DNA of 64,000 nucleotides from JACJWR01 sp963752505 (GTDB lineage: Bacteria > Actinomycetota > Actinomycetes > S36-B12 > UBA10799): assembly GCA_963752505.1 (NCBI GenBank), contig CAVVYM010000002.1, positions 299,310 through 363,309 of the forward strand, given 5' to 3'. Positions 1-9,249 of the stretch are shown one piece after another (the first letter of the stretch is position 1; each line of letters starts with the position of its first letter). A program made the position numbers and the translations under genes. The notes under the pieces are model-generated. The model was not told the origin of the DNA. It did no database searches and saw nothing but the letters and a program-made list of their open reading frames with translations.

Positions 1-2
1 GC

Positions 3-932
3 GCGCTCACCCTCGACATCGTCGGCCGCACCCTTTTCAGCGCCGACTTGCGCGGCGATGCCGCCGAGGTGGGCGACTCACTCAACGTCCTGTTGGAGGC
101 CTTCCCCAAGCTGATGCTGCCCGGCGGCCAGTTGATTGCGCGCATCCCGGGCACGGCGCTACACAACCTCCCCACCGAACTCGACGGCCTCGACGAGGTG
201 GTGCAGCGGATGATCGACGAGCACCGCGCGCTCGGTGACACCGGTGACCTGCTCAGCATGCTCATCAGCGCTCAGGAGGACGGCCAGGGCATGACCGACG
301 CGCAACTGCGCGACGAGGTGATGACCCTCGTTCTGGCCGGTCATGAGACGACCGCCATGACGTTGACGTGGACCTGGTACCTGTTGTCGTGCTACCCAGC
401 CGAGTACGCGAAGGTGCGCGAGGAACTGCAACGCGTGCTCCCCGACGGCCGCACCCCGAACTTCGACGATCTGGCCCAGCTGCCGCGTACACGCGCTGTG
501 GTCCTGGAATCGATGCGACTGTTCCCTCCGGCCTGGATCATCGGCCGATCCACTACCACCGATCTGGAGGTCGCCGGGTGGCAAGTGCCGCGCGGTTCGA
601 TCGTGCTCACCTCGCAGTACGCGATGCACCGCAGTCCCCGGTACTGGGAGAGCGCGCTCACCTTCCGGCCCGACCGCTGGCTGGACGACGAGGGACACTG
701 CGATGAGCGGAATCCCGGCCAACCGAAGGGTTCCTGGTTCCCGTTCGGCTACGGCAAGCGCAAGTGCATAGGCGACCAATTCGCCCTCACCGAAGCCGGT
801 CTGGTGCTAGCCACGCTCGCGTCGCGCTGGCACCCGCAACTCGAGCCGGGCACGCCCATCGAACCGCTCGGTGCCGTGACCCTGCGGCCCAAGAACGGCA
901 TGCCGATGGTGCTGCGGCAGGCTGCTCACTGA
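3..932 (+). CDS. Cytochrome P450, N-terminally truncated by window edge
   Basis: Heme-thiolate monooxygenase, last ~310 residues; the frame is already open at the first base, so the start lies outside. The I-helix oxygen-activation motif AGHETT, the K-helix ExxR motif (ESMR) and the heme loop FPFGYGKRKCIG with its axial cysteine are all present and in the right order. These establish the fold and an intact active site. The substrate cannot be read from the sequence, and no ferredoxin or reductase gene is adjacent. The stop overlaps the end of the convergent glucokinase gene by a few bases. Confidence 0.95.
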   Translation, partial: ALTLDIVGRTLFSADLRGDAAEVGDSLNVLLEAFPKLMLPGGQLIARIPGTALHNLPTELDGLDEVVQRMIDEHRALGDTGDLLSMLISAQEDGQGMTDAQLRDEVMTLVLAGHETTAMTLTWTWYLLSCYPAEYAKVREELQRVLPDGRTPNFDDLAQLPRTRAVVLESMRLFPPAWIIGRSTTTDLEVAGWQVPRGSIVLTSQYAMHRSPRYWESALTFRPDRWLDDEGHCDERNPGQPKGSWFPFGYGKRKCIGDQFALTEAGLVLATLASRWHPQLEPGTPIEPLGAVTLRPKNGMPMVLRQAAH

Positions 933-1864
933 TTCGCCGTCCAGTAGCGCTCACCCTGCGCCACGAGCCCGGCAGCCCCCACCAACCCGGCTTCCTGGCC
1001 GGTGGTGGCCGGAACGATCCGCAGTCGCCGCACGAAGCCAAAACCGGCGTGACGCTGGAATCCGTCGTTGATCGGACCGAGCAGGATTTCCCCGGCGTGC
1101 ATCAAGCCCCCACCGATGGCGACGGCATCAAGGTCGAGCAGCGCGGTCGCCGAGGCCAGCGCCTGTCCGACGGCCTCCCCGCTGCGCCGGAAGGCGGCGA
1201 GGGCCACTGGGTCGCCCTCGGTGGCCGACATGAGCAAGTTGACCCCGCTCGGCGGCTGCCCGTCGGTGGGCGTCCACCCCTGCTCAGCCGCCCACTGCAC
1301 GATCGCCGGCCCACGGGCGACGGCCTCCAAGCAGCCGCTGCCGCCGCAGGCACACTCGGGTCCGTCGGCTTCGACCACCAGGTGACCGATGTGCCCGGCA
1401 TTGCCAAGGCCACCGTTGACCACCCTGTTCGCGCTGATGACTCCGCCGCCCACCCCGGTGGACACCACCATCCCAAGCGCGTTGGCGGCTCCTCGTAGGG
1501 CTCCTATCCAATGTTCGGCGATCGCCACGCACACCGCGTCGTTGTGCACCCGGACAGGTCCGAGCGGCCATTTCTCGTGGATTCGGGCCGCCAACGGGAA
1601 CTCCCGCCACTGCGGCAGGTTCAACGGCGACACCACCCCCTCTGGCCACAGCATCGGCCCGGCGCAACCACAACCGATACCCGCGATCTCGGGGAAGTTG
1701 GCCGCCGCGAGCGCCTCGTCCCCCACCGACACCAGGGCTTGCCACAGCGACTCGGCGGTGTCGTTGCCGGCTGTCGGGGTGCGAGCCACGCTGCGCACGA
1801 GTCCACTCCCGTCCACAACGGCAGCAGCGATCTTCGTCCCGCCCACGTCGATCCCCAGGTACAT
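926..1864 (-). CDS. glk: ROK-family glucokinase
   Basis: Predicted ATP-dependent sugar kinase, most likely making glucose 6-phosphate in the cytoplasm. The protein opens with the phosphate-binding sequence GIDVGGTKIAA and carries the ROK zinc-binding signature ECACGGSGCLE in the middle, so it is a kinase rather than a ROK repressor (no N-terminal helix-turn-helix). About 312 residues, normal for the family. I chose the ATG just before YLGIDVGG; a GTG 48 bases upstream would add a non-conserved 16-residue leader. It lies 3' of the large EAL protein gene on the same strand, with a short gap, and may be co-transcribed with it. ROK kinases differ in sugar preference, so glucose is inferred. Confidence 0.88.
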   Translation of the reverse strand: MYLGIDVGGTKIAAAVVDGSGLVRSVARTPTAGNDTAESLWQALVSVGDEALAAANFPEIAGIGCGCAGPMLWPEGVVSPLNLPQWREFPLAARIHEKWPLGPVRVHNDAVCVAIAEHWIGALRGAANALGMVVSTGVGGGVISANRVVNGGLGNAGHIGHLVVEADGPECACGGSGCLEAVARGPAIVQWAAEQGWTPTDGQPPSGVNLLMSATEGDPVALAAFRRSGEAVGQALASATALLDLDAVAIGGGLMHAGEILLGPINDGFQRHAGFGFVRRLRIVPATTGQEAGLVGAAGLVAQGERYWTANQ

Positions 1865-1948
1865 GGGTAGTTGCTGTTCTGCGCTGGCCGAACTCGGCCC
1901 GTTCTGGATCACCCTCGCATCGTTGCAGAATCGGCAATCCCAAGCCCG

Positions 1949-4900
1949 CTAGTGAACGCTAGTGACGCTCTGCTGCCAGGCCGCCTCGAATTCCTCGATG
2001 GGCATCGGCTTGGCCAGGAGGTAGCCCTGCGCCGCATCGCAACCGACGGACTTCAGGAATTCGAGGTCGCGCTCGTTCTCCACCCCCTCAGCGATCACAC
2101 TCAGCCCCAAGGCGTGTGCCATGGACACAATGGCGCCGAGTAGCTTCCTGCGCCGCGGCAGCGCAAACGCTCCGTCGACGAAACCACGGTCGATCTTCAG
2201 GGTGTCGATGTTCATGCGGCTCACCACCGCCAAACCCGACGTTCCGGTGCCGAAGTCGTCGATCGCGACGCCCAAGCCGAGCGCCTTGATGGCCGCGAGG
2301 TCGCTGTTCACCCCCTCGTCGAGGGAGTCGAGCCCGCTCTCGGTGACTTCGACGAGCACCTCGGTGGCGTCGATCTGCAGGCCCTTGAGCACCTCGGCGA
2401 ATTGGCGTGCCACGTGTGGCAGTTGCTGCGGCGAAACGTTGATGCTCAACATGGGGTTGTGAGCACCGAAAGTCTCTTTGAACTGCGCCATCGCGTGCAG
2501 GCTGCGCTCCACCACCCAACGTCCGATACGAATGATCGTGCCGTTGCTCTCCGCGATCGGGATGAACTCGGCAGGCCCGATAGGCCCGATCGGCGACTGC
2601 CAGCGCAGGAGCACCTCCGCCCCGATGAACTCGTCGATGCTCAGCGACACGATCGGTTGGAAGTTCAACAGCAACTGGGCTTCGAGCATCGGATCGCGCA
2701 GCAGACCATCGATCGTATGCCGTCGTTCCGCGAGCCGCTGCTGATTGGGTTCGTAGAAGCGCCAGCCACCGCGCGCCGTGGTCTTCGCGTCGTACATCGC
2801 CGCTTCGGCTTGGGTGAGCAACTCCTCCGCGGAGTTCTCGGCCGTATCGCCGGCCACCCCAAGGGTGCCCGATACTGCGATCGCATGGCCGGCGAATTCG
2901 ACCTCTCTGTTGGTCGCGGCCGCGACGTCGGCGACGGCCTTGGCTCGCGATTCGGCAGTGGTAGGGACCTCTACGAAGAGGGCGAAACGGTCGTCGGAGA
3001 TGCGCGCCACAACGCTGCCGGACACCGCTCGGCTCAACCGTCGGGCCACCTCCACCAGAACGGCGTCGCCGGCGCCGGAGCCGAACCGGCGATTCACGGT
3101 GTCAAGACCGTCGATGTCAACCGAGGCCAGCAGCACATGTCGGCCATCGACGCGGCCGCGCCTTAGCGCGCTGTCGAGTCGGACGAGGAACAACGCTCGA
3201 TTCATCAATCCGGTGAGCGGATCGTGGGTGATGAGGCGGTGTCGGCGCTGGCGGGCCTGCACCACGTCCCTGATGTCGGTCAGCGACGCCACCATGATGT
3301 CCTGGCCGTCCACGGAGTGCTTGCCGACTGTTGCGGCGATGTCGAAGTAGGTGCCGTCCTTGCGATAACCGGAGAGACCGGACCGCCGCGCCAGCACCCG
3401 CTCGCTCTGATCGGATCGCACGAAGTCCTCAAACAGGTGCACAAACCCACGACGCAGGTGCGGGGGCACCAGTGAACGCGCCGTGGTGCCCACGAGTTCC
3501 TCGGCGGAGTATCCGAACATCGCGGCGGCTGACCGATTGGCGGCCTTGATGACACCGTCGAAGTCCACGATCAGCACGGCCCCGGACGCCCTGCCGGAGT
3601 CGCCCGAGTCGTCTTCGGTCAAGTCGGGGGCAATCGAATCAAGGCCCGCCAAGAATCTCTCCGGCACCCGCGCCGCCGCCAGGCCAGCGCGCGCGACCAC
3701 CGTGAACTCACCGGAGGCCTTGGTTTCGGCCACGTAGCAGTTCACGGCGGCATGATGGGTGGCCGGATCCATCACCACGGTGCCCTGCGGAGCCCACAAA
3801 GTCACTGTCTCCAGGGCGCTGGCCAGGGACTCTGGTGTGAGATCCGGGGCAGCGCGGGCGGCCTCGGCGAACGCTTCCACGCACTCCCATGCGGCTTCCC
3901 CGAAGTTGGTGATCACGCCGTTGCCATCGGGCCACAGACCCGTGACCCCGGGCCACTGGCGAAGTTGCGCCAGAACCTTCTCGTTCATGTCGGTTTGCAC
4001 CGACATGAAGTAGGTGTTCGCCACGATGAGTCCGTCCCGCTCGGCGGGCGTCAGCATGCTGGCCAGCACCGGATCGAAATGCACCAGGCCGACGCCCACC
4101 ATGTCGCCTAAGCCGGCGGCGTGGGCCGCACGCAACACACCCACCTGGTCCAAGCCGGCGAAGTAGGGCACGAACACCTGCGCGCCGCTGCTGAGCACGT
4201 CGTCGATGAGTTCCGCCACCTGTTCCGCACTCGGCGCGAAGGGGAGATACTCCTCCCCCACCACTTCGCCGCCGCGCGCTGTGACTGTCCGCTTGGCAGC
4301 GTCAATGCTGCCCCGGGGCCACTCGTAGTTGTTACCGGCGAAGTAGAAACGGCCCCCGAACCGACTCATGAGGTAGGGGATGAGTGATTCGATCTGCTGG
4401 TTCGGCACCGCTGCGAAATTGAAGAACCAGGGATCAGCGATGCCGCCTTCGTAGAAGGAGAAGTTCAGCAGCGGCACGCGGTGGGGCGCGGCAACTTGCT
4501 CAGCGACCGCCAGCCTGCTGTGACTCAGCAAGGTGCCCATCAGCGCCAGACACCCTTGCTGATTCACCATCGCCGCGGCCGCGGCGACCGCGGAATCCGG
4601 TTGGCCGCCATCATCAGCCACAACGAGTTCGAGTTGTCGGCCGCCGACGCCGCCGCCGGCATTCACGGACTGCACGGCCAATTGCGCAGCCCGGTGGATC
4701 TCTTCGCCGTACATCGACACCACACCCGAGAAGGGCGCGAGCAGACCGATTCGTAGCGGCGCGTCGTCCGGCAGTGCGAGGCGGTCGTCGATCGCGTTGA
4801 GGACTGTCCGATTGCGACCCTCCCGCTTGGCGGCGGCGACGGCCTCCTCGGCGGCCCCAATGAGCAGATCCAGCGATCGGCCGTCGATTGCCGGCGATGC

Positions 4901-5488
4901 CGAGACGCCGATGCTGACGGTCACCCGCTCGGACACTTCAGAGGTTGGATGCGGTAGCGCCTCAGCACGCAGCAGCGAATGGATACGCCCGGCGCAGCGC
5001 AGCGCGGCCTGCTCGTGGGCACCGGGCATCACCACGAGAAATTTGTCGCCGCCGTAGCGCACCAGCTGGTCGCGTTCGGACGAAGCCGCCATCCGCAGCA
5101 CCTTGGCCACCGCGCGCAGGCAGTCATCACCGATGTCGTTGCCGCGAAATTCGTTGAATGCCCGGAACTCGTCGATGTCCACCAACAGCACCGCAACCGA
5201 ACCTTCGAGCGCCGCCTGGCGGCGCCAGAGGAGGTCAGCGCTCTCGTCCAACTGCCTGCGGTTGCCGATTTCGGTCAAGGAGTCGGACTTCGCCGCCGCC
5301 TCGAGTTCGGCGCGGGCCTGGATGAGGCTCAGTTCCTGCTCGGTGCGTAGTTGGTTGGCATTTCGCCGCTCGGCCTCCAGCTCGGCGACCGCATGCCGCC
5401 GACGCCGCTGGGATAGAAAAACTGCCACCCCCGCTGCACCCAACGCGATCCCCTTGGCCACATTGCGGGCCGTATCGCGTCCTTGCAC
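1949..5488 (-). CDS. GGDEF - AmiC-like binding domain - PAS - GGDEF - EAL signalling protein
   Basis: Predicted c-di-GMP phosphodiesterase of 1179 residues, unusually built. In order: one membrane segment (residues ~12-27), a coiled coil (~33-68), a GGDEF domain with GGDKF at 146-150, a complete type-I periplasmic-binding-protein domain of the AmiC/urea-receptor kind (~245-610, with FAGNNYEWPRG and MDPATHH), a PAS domain (~637-745), a second GGDEF reduced to SDDRF (831-835), and an EAL domain from ~935. The EAL domain keeps the EVLLRW, EVTES, DDFGTG and EGVE motifs, so hydrolysis looks possible; both cyclase sites look degenerate. GTG start. It lies just downstream of the MFS gene (44-base gap). 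The ligand is unknown. Confidence 0.93.
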   Translation of the reverse strand: MQGRDTARNVAKGIALGAAGVAVFLSQRRRRHAVAELEAERRNANQLRTEQELSLIQARAELEAAAKSDSLTEIGNRRQLDESADLLWRRQAALEGSVAVLLVDIDEFRAFNEFRGNDIGDDCLRAVAKVLRMAASSERDQLVRYGGDKFLVVMPGAHEQAALRCAGRIHSLLRAEALPHPTSEVSERVTVSIGVSASPAIDGRSLDLLIGAAEEAVAAAKREGRNRTVLNAIDDRLALPDDAPLRIGLLAPFSGVVSMYGEEIHRAAQLAVQSVNAGGGVGGRQLELVVADDGGQPDSAVAAAAAMVNQQGCLALMGTLLSHSRLAVAEQVAAPHRVPLLNFSFYEGGIADPWFFNFAAVPNQQIESLIPYLMSRFGGRFYFAGNNYEWPRGSIDAAKRTVTARGGEVVGEEYLPFAPSAEQVAELIDDVLSSGAQVFVPYFAGLDQVGVLRAAHAAGLGDMVGVGLVHFDPVLASMLTPAERDGLIVANTYFMSVQTDMNEKVLAQLRQWPGVTGLWPDGNGVITNFGEAAWECVEAFAEAARAAPDLTPESLASALETVTLWAPQGTVVMDPATHHAAVNCYVAETKASGEFTVVARAGLAAARVPERFLAGLDSIAPDLTEDDSGDSGRASGAVLIVDFDGVIKAANRSAAAMFGYSAEELVGTTARSLVPPHLRRGFVHLFEDFVRSDQSERVLARRSGLSGYRKDGTYFDIAATVGKHSVDGQDIMVASLTDIRDVVQARQRRHRLITHDPLTGLMNRALFLVRLDSALRRGRVDGRHVLLASVDIDGLDTVNRRFGSGAGDAVLVEVARRLSRAVSGSVVARISDDRFALFVEVPTTAESRAKAVADVAAATNREVEFAGHAIAVSGTLGVAGDTAENSAEELLTQAEAAMYDAKTTARGGWRFYEPNQQRLAERRHTIDGLLRDPMLEAQLLLNFQPIVSLSIDEFIGAEVLLRWQSPIGPIGPAEFIPIAESNGTIIRIGRWVVERSLHAMAQFKETFGAHNPMLSINVSPQQLPHVARQFAEVLKGLQIDATEVLVEVTESGLDSLDEGVNSDLAAIKALGLGVAIDDFGTGTSGLAVVSRMNIDTLKIDRGFVDGAFALPRRRKLLGAIVSMAHALGLSVIAEGVENERDLEFLKSVGCDAAQGYLLAKPMPIEEFEAAWQQSVTSVH

Positions 5489-5532
5489 TTCGTCATGCTA
5501 GGCGGAGAGCCCCCGCCGTGCACCTCAACGAA

Positions 5533-6810
5533 CTACTTCTGTGGCTTTCGATCGCGGTGCAACGTCTCCGGCATCAGCAGGGAGGCGATGAGACCGATAC
5601 CCATGATCGCGCCACCCACCGCAAAGGCGGCGCCGAACCCGGCCCGGTCGAGCACCAGGCCGGCCGCCAGCGGGCCGATGATCGCGCCGAAATCGCTGAT
5701 CATCTGGAAGGTCGCGACCACTGTTCCGCCAGGCCGGCCGTGGGTCACATCGCCGACCACCGCCGCCGGCGCCGGGCCGAGGAAGGCCCCCGATACGCCG
5801 AACACTGCCATGGCCAGCATGAACAACCACACTTGCGTGCCCGCGGCGAGCGCCACCATGGCTGCCACGCTGGTCACGGCACCGATGATCATGGCTGGGC
5901 GGCGGCCGGTGTTGTCGGCCATGCGCCCGGCGGGGAGGAGCAGCACCGCCTGCACCAAGGCGGCCACGAGGAATCCGATACCGGCCAGCGTCGGACCCTG
6001 GCGCATCCCCTCCACCACGAACAGCGGCACCAACGCCGAACGAAGTCCGAAGATGGAGAACCCGTTGCCCAGGTTGGTTGCCAAGGCGGCCAGGTAGGCG
6101 CGGTTCTTCAGCGCCGTCAGCAGGGGCAGCGGCTTGGCGGCGACCCCAGCTTCAGTCTCCTCGGCGTCATCGGGTTCCGGATCGAGGTGGGGCGGGGGAT
6201 CCTTCAACCACACCAAACACACCACCGTGGCTGCGGCCAAAGTGACCGCGTAGAGCAGGAAGGGTGCCCGGATCGAAATCCCGATGACGATGCCACCGAC
6301 GGCCGGCCCGGCGACTCCCCCGAAGAGGAAACCCGCCTGATAGGCGCCGGTGGCCCGCCCGCGCTGTTCGGGGGCCACGGTGCGTAGGAGTAGAGCCATG
6401 GCCGACACCGTGAACATGCTCGAGCCAAACCCACCCAGCGCCCGCAGCACGATCAGTTGCGTGTAGTCCTGGGCGAAGGCGGCCGCGAAACTCGATGCCG
6501 CGACGATGCCCAGCCCGGTGGCCAACACCCGACGTTCACCAATGCGATTCACCAGGGCGCCAGCACCGGGGGCGGCGATCAAACGCACGAACGCGAAGGC
6601 ACTCACCACGGCGCCCGCGAGGAAGGCGGAGACGCCGAAAGTGCGGGCGAAAATGGGGATGGCAGGTGCGACGATGCCAAAACCGAGGGCAACGCAGAAG
6701 GCGATGGCGGCGAGGACCCCGACCTCGCCGGGCAGACCTGCGAACAGCGGAGTGCGTTTGGCCCTTCGCTTCACCGCACCACTGATCGACCGTCGGGATG
6801 GGTGCGTCAC
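5533..6810 (-). CDS. MFS transporter (DHA1-like)
   Basis: Twelve-helix major facilitator of 425 residues in the inner membrane. The hydrophobic pattern is regular, and the loop between helices 2 and 3 has the MFS-type sequence GALVNRIGERRVL. A charged, acidic central loop (PEPDDAEETEAG) separates the two six-helix halves, as in drug/metabolite exporters of the DHA1 group. The substrate cannot be inferred. It is the first gene of a same-strand run with the EAL protein and glucokinase, and is divergent from the YkvA gene, so its promoter must lie in the ~137 bases between them. Confidence 0.85.
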   Translation of the reverse strand: MTHPSRRSISGAVKRRAKRTPLFAGLPGEVGVLAAIAFCVALGFGIVAPAIPIFARTFGVSAFLAGAVVSAFAFVRLIAAPGAGALVNRIGERRVLATGLGIVAASSFAAAFAQDYTQLIVLRALGGFGSSMFTVSAMALLLRTVAPEQRGRATGAYQAGFLFGGVAGPAVGGIVIGISIRAPFLLYAVTLAAATVVCLVWLKDPPPHLDPEPDDAEETEAGVAAKPLPLLTALKNRAYLAALATNLGNGFSIFGLRSALVPLFVVEGMRQGPTLAGIGFLVAALVQAVLLLPAGRMADNTGRRPAMIIGAVTSVAAMVALAAGTQVWLFMLAMAVFGVSGAFLGPAPAAVVGDVTHGRPGGTVVATFQMISDFGAIIGPLAAGLVLDRAGFGAAFAVGGAIMGIGLIASLLMPETLHRDRKPQK

Positions 6811-6947
6811 GAAGTGGAACCTAACCCACGGTGCTCTGCGTCACACCAGCCAAGGTAGGCGTAGCCGGAATACCGCGCGACAAGCCAGGCGTTGCGCACT
6901 CGCGGGTGATGGTTGCGCCCGCTCCGCCACGTCGTGAGTGAGGACCC

Positions 6948-7313
6948 ATGAAGCAGGCACGCACGGCCGCCTTGACGGCTGCCACTGTGAGCACGATGAA
7001 CTCCTACGGTCACAACGGATTCTTCGCCCGACTCGGCGCCGCTCCGCGAATGATTCGCGAGACGCTCTCCGGCGACTACGACGGCCTCGGCAAAGGGCGC
7101 CTCTTCGCCATGACGATGGCGCTCGCCTACCTGATCTCACCGATCGACCTCATCCCCGAAGCGCTCTTGACGGTTCCCGGGCTGGTGGACGACACCGCCA
7201 TCGCCGTGTGGCTCCTCGCCGCGGTGACCATGGCCGCCGATCGCTACCTCAACGAAACCTCACCGGCGCCGATCCACGCCACCGCAACGGTGCTCCCTCA
7301 GTCCGTGCAGTAA
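6948..7313 (+). CDS. YkvA/DUF1232 family protein
   Basis: Small membrane-associated protein of 121 residues. The DUF1232 core is clear: ALAYLISPIDLIPE followed by a second hydrophobic stretch (LVDDTAIAVWLLAAV). The family is widespread in bacteria and has no agreed function. GAGGAC upstream of the ATG is a plausible ribosome site. It sits 5' of the BcsB-like gene with a 37-base gap, so it could be the first gene of that transcription unit. Confidence 0.85.
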   Translation: MKQARTAALTAATVSTMNSYGHNGFFARLGAAPRMIRETLSGDYDGLGKGRLFAMTMALAYLISPIDLIPEALLTVPGLVDDTAIAVWLLAAVTMAADRYLNETSPAPIHATATVLPQSVQ

Positions 7314-7350
7314 CCCCCCATGAGCCCGGGCGCAGTGCCAGACTTGCGAC

Positions 7351-9249
7351 ATGCGCCCCAATGCTCTGGTGATCCTGCTGGCCGCGCTGCTGGCCCTGTC
7401 CGCAACGCTGGCCACACCAGCGGCGGCCGCCCCCATCCCCGGTCTGCCGGAGGAGTCGGCCCGGCTACCGTTCACGCTGAGTCTGCAGGGCGCGAACGGC
7501 AGGTCCGAGGTGCTCGCCCCTGTTCCGGAAGGCGCCAACCCGGTGCGACTCACCGGCGTGATCAAAAGCAACTACAACTACCCGGGCACGGTGACGATCG
7601 ACGTTGCGGGCCGGCGCGGCGCCGTAGTCGACGCAACCACGGGCGGCCCGGTCGATATCGCACTTGAGCCGTCCGACGTCCTAGACGGCACCATCGCGAT
7701 CGTGATGTATGTGCGCTTAACCTCCGAGGAGGACTGTTTCGCCGATGACAACGCCACCGCCACGCTGACCGACGCCAGGCTCGTCTACCAGTACCAGCCG
7801 GATCCAGCGACCACCATCGGCACGTTCCTGTCACCTGGCATTGCGCAGTACACAGTGGTGGTTGCCCCGGATGCCACGGCGGGCGCTCAGAGTGCGGCCC
7901 TCAACGCCGTCGCCGCGCTCACGTACCGCTATCCAGATCCCACCGAGGTGGAACTTCTGGTCACGAACGATCCGCCGGCCGCCACCTTCCAAGAGCGGGT
8001 GGTGGTGATCGAGGAGTCGCCGTCGGCTGCCGCCACGGCGAACACACTGACCGTTGCCGGCGGGGCACTGACGATCGCCGGCGGTGAGCAGGGTCTCAAC
8101 AGCGCCGCGATCGCCCTGGGCAGCGACAGCATCGCCCTCATTGACCAGGCAACGGTGAGCGACGTGTCGGCCGATGCGCAGTTCACTGTCCGAAGCGACC
8201 AGGTCTCCCTGGCCGAGCTCGGAATCGCCACCTGGCAGACCGAGGGCATCGGGCGGAACACTGCCGACGTGAGCATCAACCAGCCCGCCTTCGGCCAGGA
8301 GTTGGAATCGCTGACGATTGAGCTGGTGGGTAGCCTCACGCCGGTGGCGGACGGCGGGCAGGGACGCGTGGATCTGCTGTGGAATGGGCAGTTGCTCAAC
8401 TCGGTGGAGATGGCCGAAGCCACGGCCCTTAAGCGCACGCTCACGATTCCACCCAATCTGTTGCGCCGCGATAACACCCTCTCGCTCGAGATGTCCTTCA
8501 TCCCACCGGGGGGCAAGTGCTTCCCGCGGGGTATCGAGGGACGGGTCGACATCGACACCGAGAACAGCACCGTCACGCCGGTGACGGGCACCTCGGTCGC
8601 GCCGGGATTCGAACGCTTTCCGCAAGTCCTGGCCCCCGATGCGCCGGTGGCGCTGGGCACCTCGGGCGACCCGGCCGACGCCTTGAGCCAGGCGGGCCTG
8701 CTGGTGGCGGCTGTGCAATCGGCCGGCAGCCAGCAGTACACCTTCCAAGCGGTGGACACCGAAGCTATGGCCGCCGCATCGACAGCCGGCCTCCTCGTGG
8801 GCGGCGATCCGAACACTGCCGCGACCTTCAAAGCACCGTTGCAGGAGTCCACCCTGACCTCCCTGGGTGAGCCCGATCCCGTTTTCGCGGCGGCGCTCTC
8901 CGCACCGTTCGCCAGCTTGCAGGCCTACGCCGACGGTGACCGGGACTTGGTGCTCCTCGCCGACTTCGGCGACCAGCCGACTGCCCCCACCCTCGCTACT
9001 GCGCTGGCGGCGTACGCCAACGAATCCCCACAGCGGTGGACCAAGCTCGAACACCAGGTAGTGGTGATGGGCGGCGACGAAAAGGCGGTGGCCAGCACCT
9101 TCGCGCAGCCGGTGGAGCCTGACAAGTCGCGCACCCTGCTGATCGCCACGCTCGTCGGTTTCGGACTCGTCGCCCTCATCGTGCTGCTGTGGCTGTGGCG
9201 GCGACCGCGCGGTCCGGCCCACCCGGCGCCCGGGACCGCGGGCTCATGA
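7351..9249 (+). CDS. BcsB-like secreted, membrane-anchored protein
   Basis: Predicted extracytoplasmic partner of the cellulose-synthase-like glycosyltransferase that follows. 632 residues: a signal peptide ending near AAAAPIPG, a long beta-rich extracytoplasmic region, and one C-terminal membrane helix (ATLVGFGLVALIVLLWLW) followed by a basic tail. The overall plan and segments such as NYNYPGTV and GGKCFPRG...VDID resemble BcsB, the subunit that guides nascent cellulose. Its stop overlaps the start of the glycosyltransferase (ATGA), which supports a stoichiometric complex. The BcsB assignment rests on architecture and context as well as weak similarity, so a more distant carbohydrate-binding role is possible. 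Confidence 0.72.
   Translation: MRPNALVILLAALLALSATLATPAAAAPIPGLPEESARLPFTLSLQGANGRSEVLAPVPEGANPVRLTGVIKSNYNYPGTVTIDVAGRRGAVVDATTGGPVDIALEPSDVLDGTIAIVMYVRLTSEEDCFADDNATATLTDARLVYQYQPDPATTIGTFLSPGIAQYTVVVAPDATAGAQSAALNAVAALTYRYPDPTEVELLVTNDPPAATFQERVVVIEESPSAAATANTLTVAGGALTIAGGEQGLNSAAIALGSDSIALIDQATVSDVSADAQFTVRSDQVSLAELGIATWQTEGIGRNTADVSINQPAFGQELESLTIELVGSLTPVADGGQGRVDLLWNGQLLNSVEMAEATALKRTLTIPPNLLRRDNTLSLEMSFIPPGGKCFPRGIEGRVDIDTENSTVTPVTGTSVAPGFERFPQVLAPDAPVALGTSGDPADALSQAGLLVAAVQSAGSQQYTFQAVDTEAMAAASTAGLLVGGDPNTAATFKAPLQESTLTSLGEPDPVFAAALSAPFASLQAYADGDRDLVLLADFGDQPTAPTLATALAAYANESPQRWTKLEHQVVVMGGDEKAVASTFAQPVEPDKSRTLLIATLVGFGLVALIVLLWLWRRPRGPAHPAPGTAGS

Noticed and set aside
6811..6947. 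Possible riboswitch or small RNA between the MFS and YkvA genes
   Set aside because: No convincing conserved fold; treated as a divergent promoter region.
7831..9222. 463-codon minus-strand open frame
   Set aside because: Antisense to the BcsB-like gene; composition follows the third-position GC of the real gene and no motif or start signal is present.
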